The position numbers and the translations under genes were made by a program. The notes under the pieces are model-generated. The model was not told the origin of the DNA. It saw only the letters and a list, made by a program, of their open reading frames with translations, and searched no databases. 6,607 bases of DNA from Gammaproteobacteria bacterium (GTDB taxonomy: Bacteria; Pseudomonadota; Gammaproteobacteria; Pseudomonadales; Oleiphilaceae), in NCBI GenBank assembly GCA_029268325.1, contig JAJUGC010000125.1:1-6607 (forward strand). Direction: 5' to 3'. Shown here in pieces: positions 6,446-6,607 of this stretch. Each line of letters starts with the position of its first letter. The first letter of the stretch is position 1.

Positions 6446-6477
6446 AACAAAAAACGGGCTACCAAGCCCGTTTTTTT
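6446..6477 (+). terminator. Rho-independent terminator of secB, near-symmetric
   Basis: ACGGGCT (6454-6460) and AGCCCGT (6465-6471) form a 7-bp stem with an ACCA loop, extended by pairing of the preceding A-run with the T-run. Seven T residues (6471-6477) follow the stem in the plus direction, and the A-run (6449-6454) would give a U-tract on the other strand, so it could stop transcription from both sides. It is also the putative 5' exon of the intron-like element that begins at 6478. Confidence 0.93.
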
Positions 6478-6607
6478 GTTTGCCCGGCGAAGCCGGCAAA
6501 CCCGGCCATCTGAAAGAAGATGGCGTCACCCCGACTGAGGGGAAGACAATCCGACTGGCAAGGGCGTCACTGGCCAACGGTGGGGTCTGAAGGAAGCCAT
6601 AGGAAGT
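6478..6607 (+). mobile_element. 5' end of a probable group IIC (class C) intron, cut by window edge
   Basis: The sequence directly after the secB terminator T-tract is non-coding and rich in hairpins. It opens with GTTTGCCCGGC (6478-6488), resembling the GUGYG-type 5' end GUGUGCCCGGC that I recall for the Oceanobacillus iheyensis group IIC intron. Further motifs in the same order are a hairpin with a GAAAGA loop (6505-6524), GCAAGGGCGTC (6558-6568) and TCTGAAGGAAGC (6586-6597), the last two close to domain I segments of that intron. Local stems are 6479-6488 with 6492-6500 (GAA loop, one bulge), GCCATCT/AGATGGC (6505-6511/6518-6524), and CCCC/GGGG (around 6528-6542). Group IIC introns characteristically insert just after intrinsic terminators, in the orientation seen here. 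Domains II-VI and any reverse transcriptase/maturase gene would lie to the right. The comparison is from memory, not an alignment; a degenerate or truncated copy is possible. Confidence 0.72.

Noticed and set aside
6523..6570. Repeated GGCGTCAC (6523-6530 and 6563-6570) as a direct-repeat or CRISPR-like unit
   Set aside because: Only two 8-base copies inside the intron-like structured region; no array and no regular spacers.
6377..6577. Minus-strand open frame of 66 codons across the right end
   Set aside because: It crosses the secB terminator and the 3' end of secB; the region right of 6478 looks like structured RNA rather than coding sequence.

Overview
The window comes from a GC-rich gammaproteobacterial chromosome. 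Its gene order, yibQ-ctpA-envC-gpmI on one strand and rhodanese-grxC-secB divergently on the other, is the arrangement I associate with pseudomonads and related marine gammaproteobacteria. E. coli has a similar order but lacks ctpA between envC and yibQ. The genus cannot be fixed from this sequence; a marine Cellvibrio-, Marinimicrobium- or Pseudomonas-like organism is a guess.

Left part (1-3312, minus strand): an envelope/cell-division cluster transcribed right to left. It holds envC (coiled coil plus catalytically dead LytM domain), then ctpA (S41 carboxy-terminal processing protease with intact Ser/Lys/Gln), then a divergent polysaccharide deacetylase of the YibQ family that runs off the left edge. 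The genes are tightly packed (27 bases, then 3 bases between CDSs), all three products have export signals, and the set looks like one operon for peptidoglycan remodelling. A strong intrinsic terminator at 3234-3271 separates it from gpmI upstream.

Middle (3313-5090): gpmI, the cofactor-independent phosphoglycerate mutase, reads leftwards. A 230-base divergent intergenic region follows, with a consensus -10 box for the rightward genes and a GC-rich dyad just upstream of that box.

Right part (5091-6477, plus strand): a membrane-anchored rhodanese-like protein with no cysteine, glutaredoxin 3 (grxC) and the export chaperone secB. SecB has its own likely promoter and a symmetric terminator after it. 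A perfect 10-bp inverted repeat lies between the rhodanese gene and grxC.

Right edge (6478-6607): the most notable element. Immediately after the U-tract of the secB terminator begins a densely structured non-coding sequence. Its start, several internal motifs and their order resemble domain I of group IIC introns, as I remember them from the Oceanobacillus iheyensis intron. Group IIC introns insert just downstream of intrinsic terminators, so position and orientation also fit. Only the 5' end is visible; any reverse transcriptase ORF would lie beyond the window.
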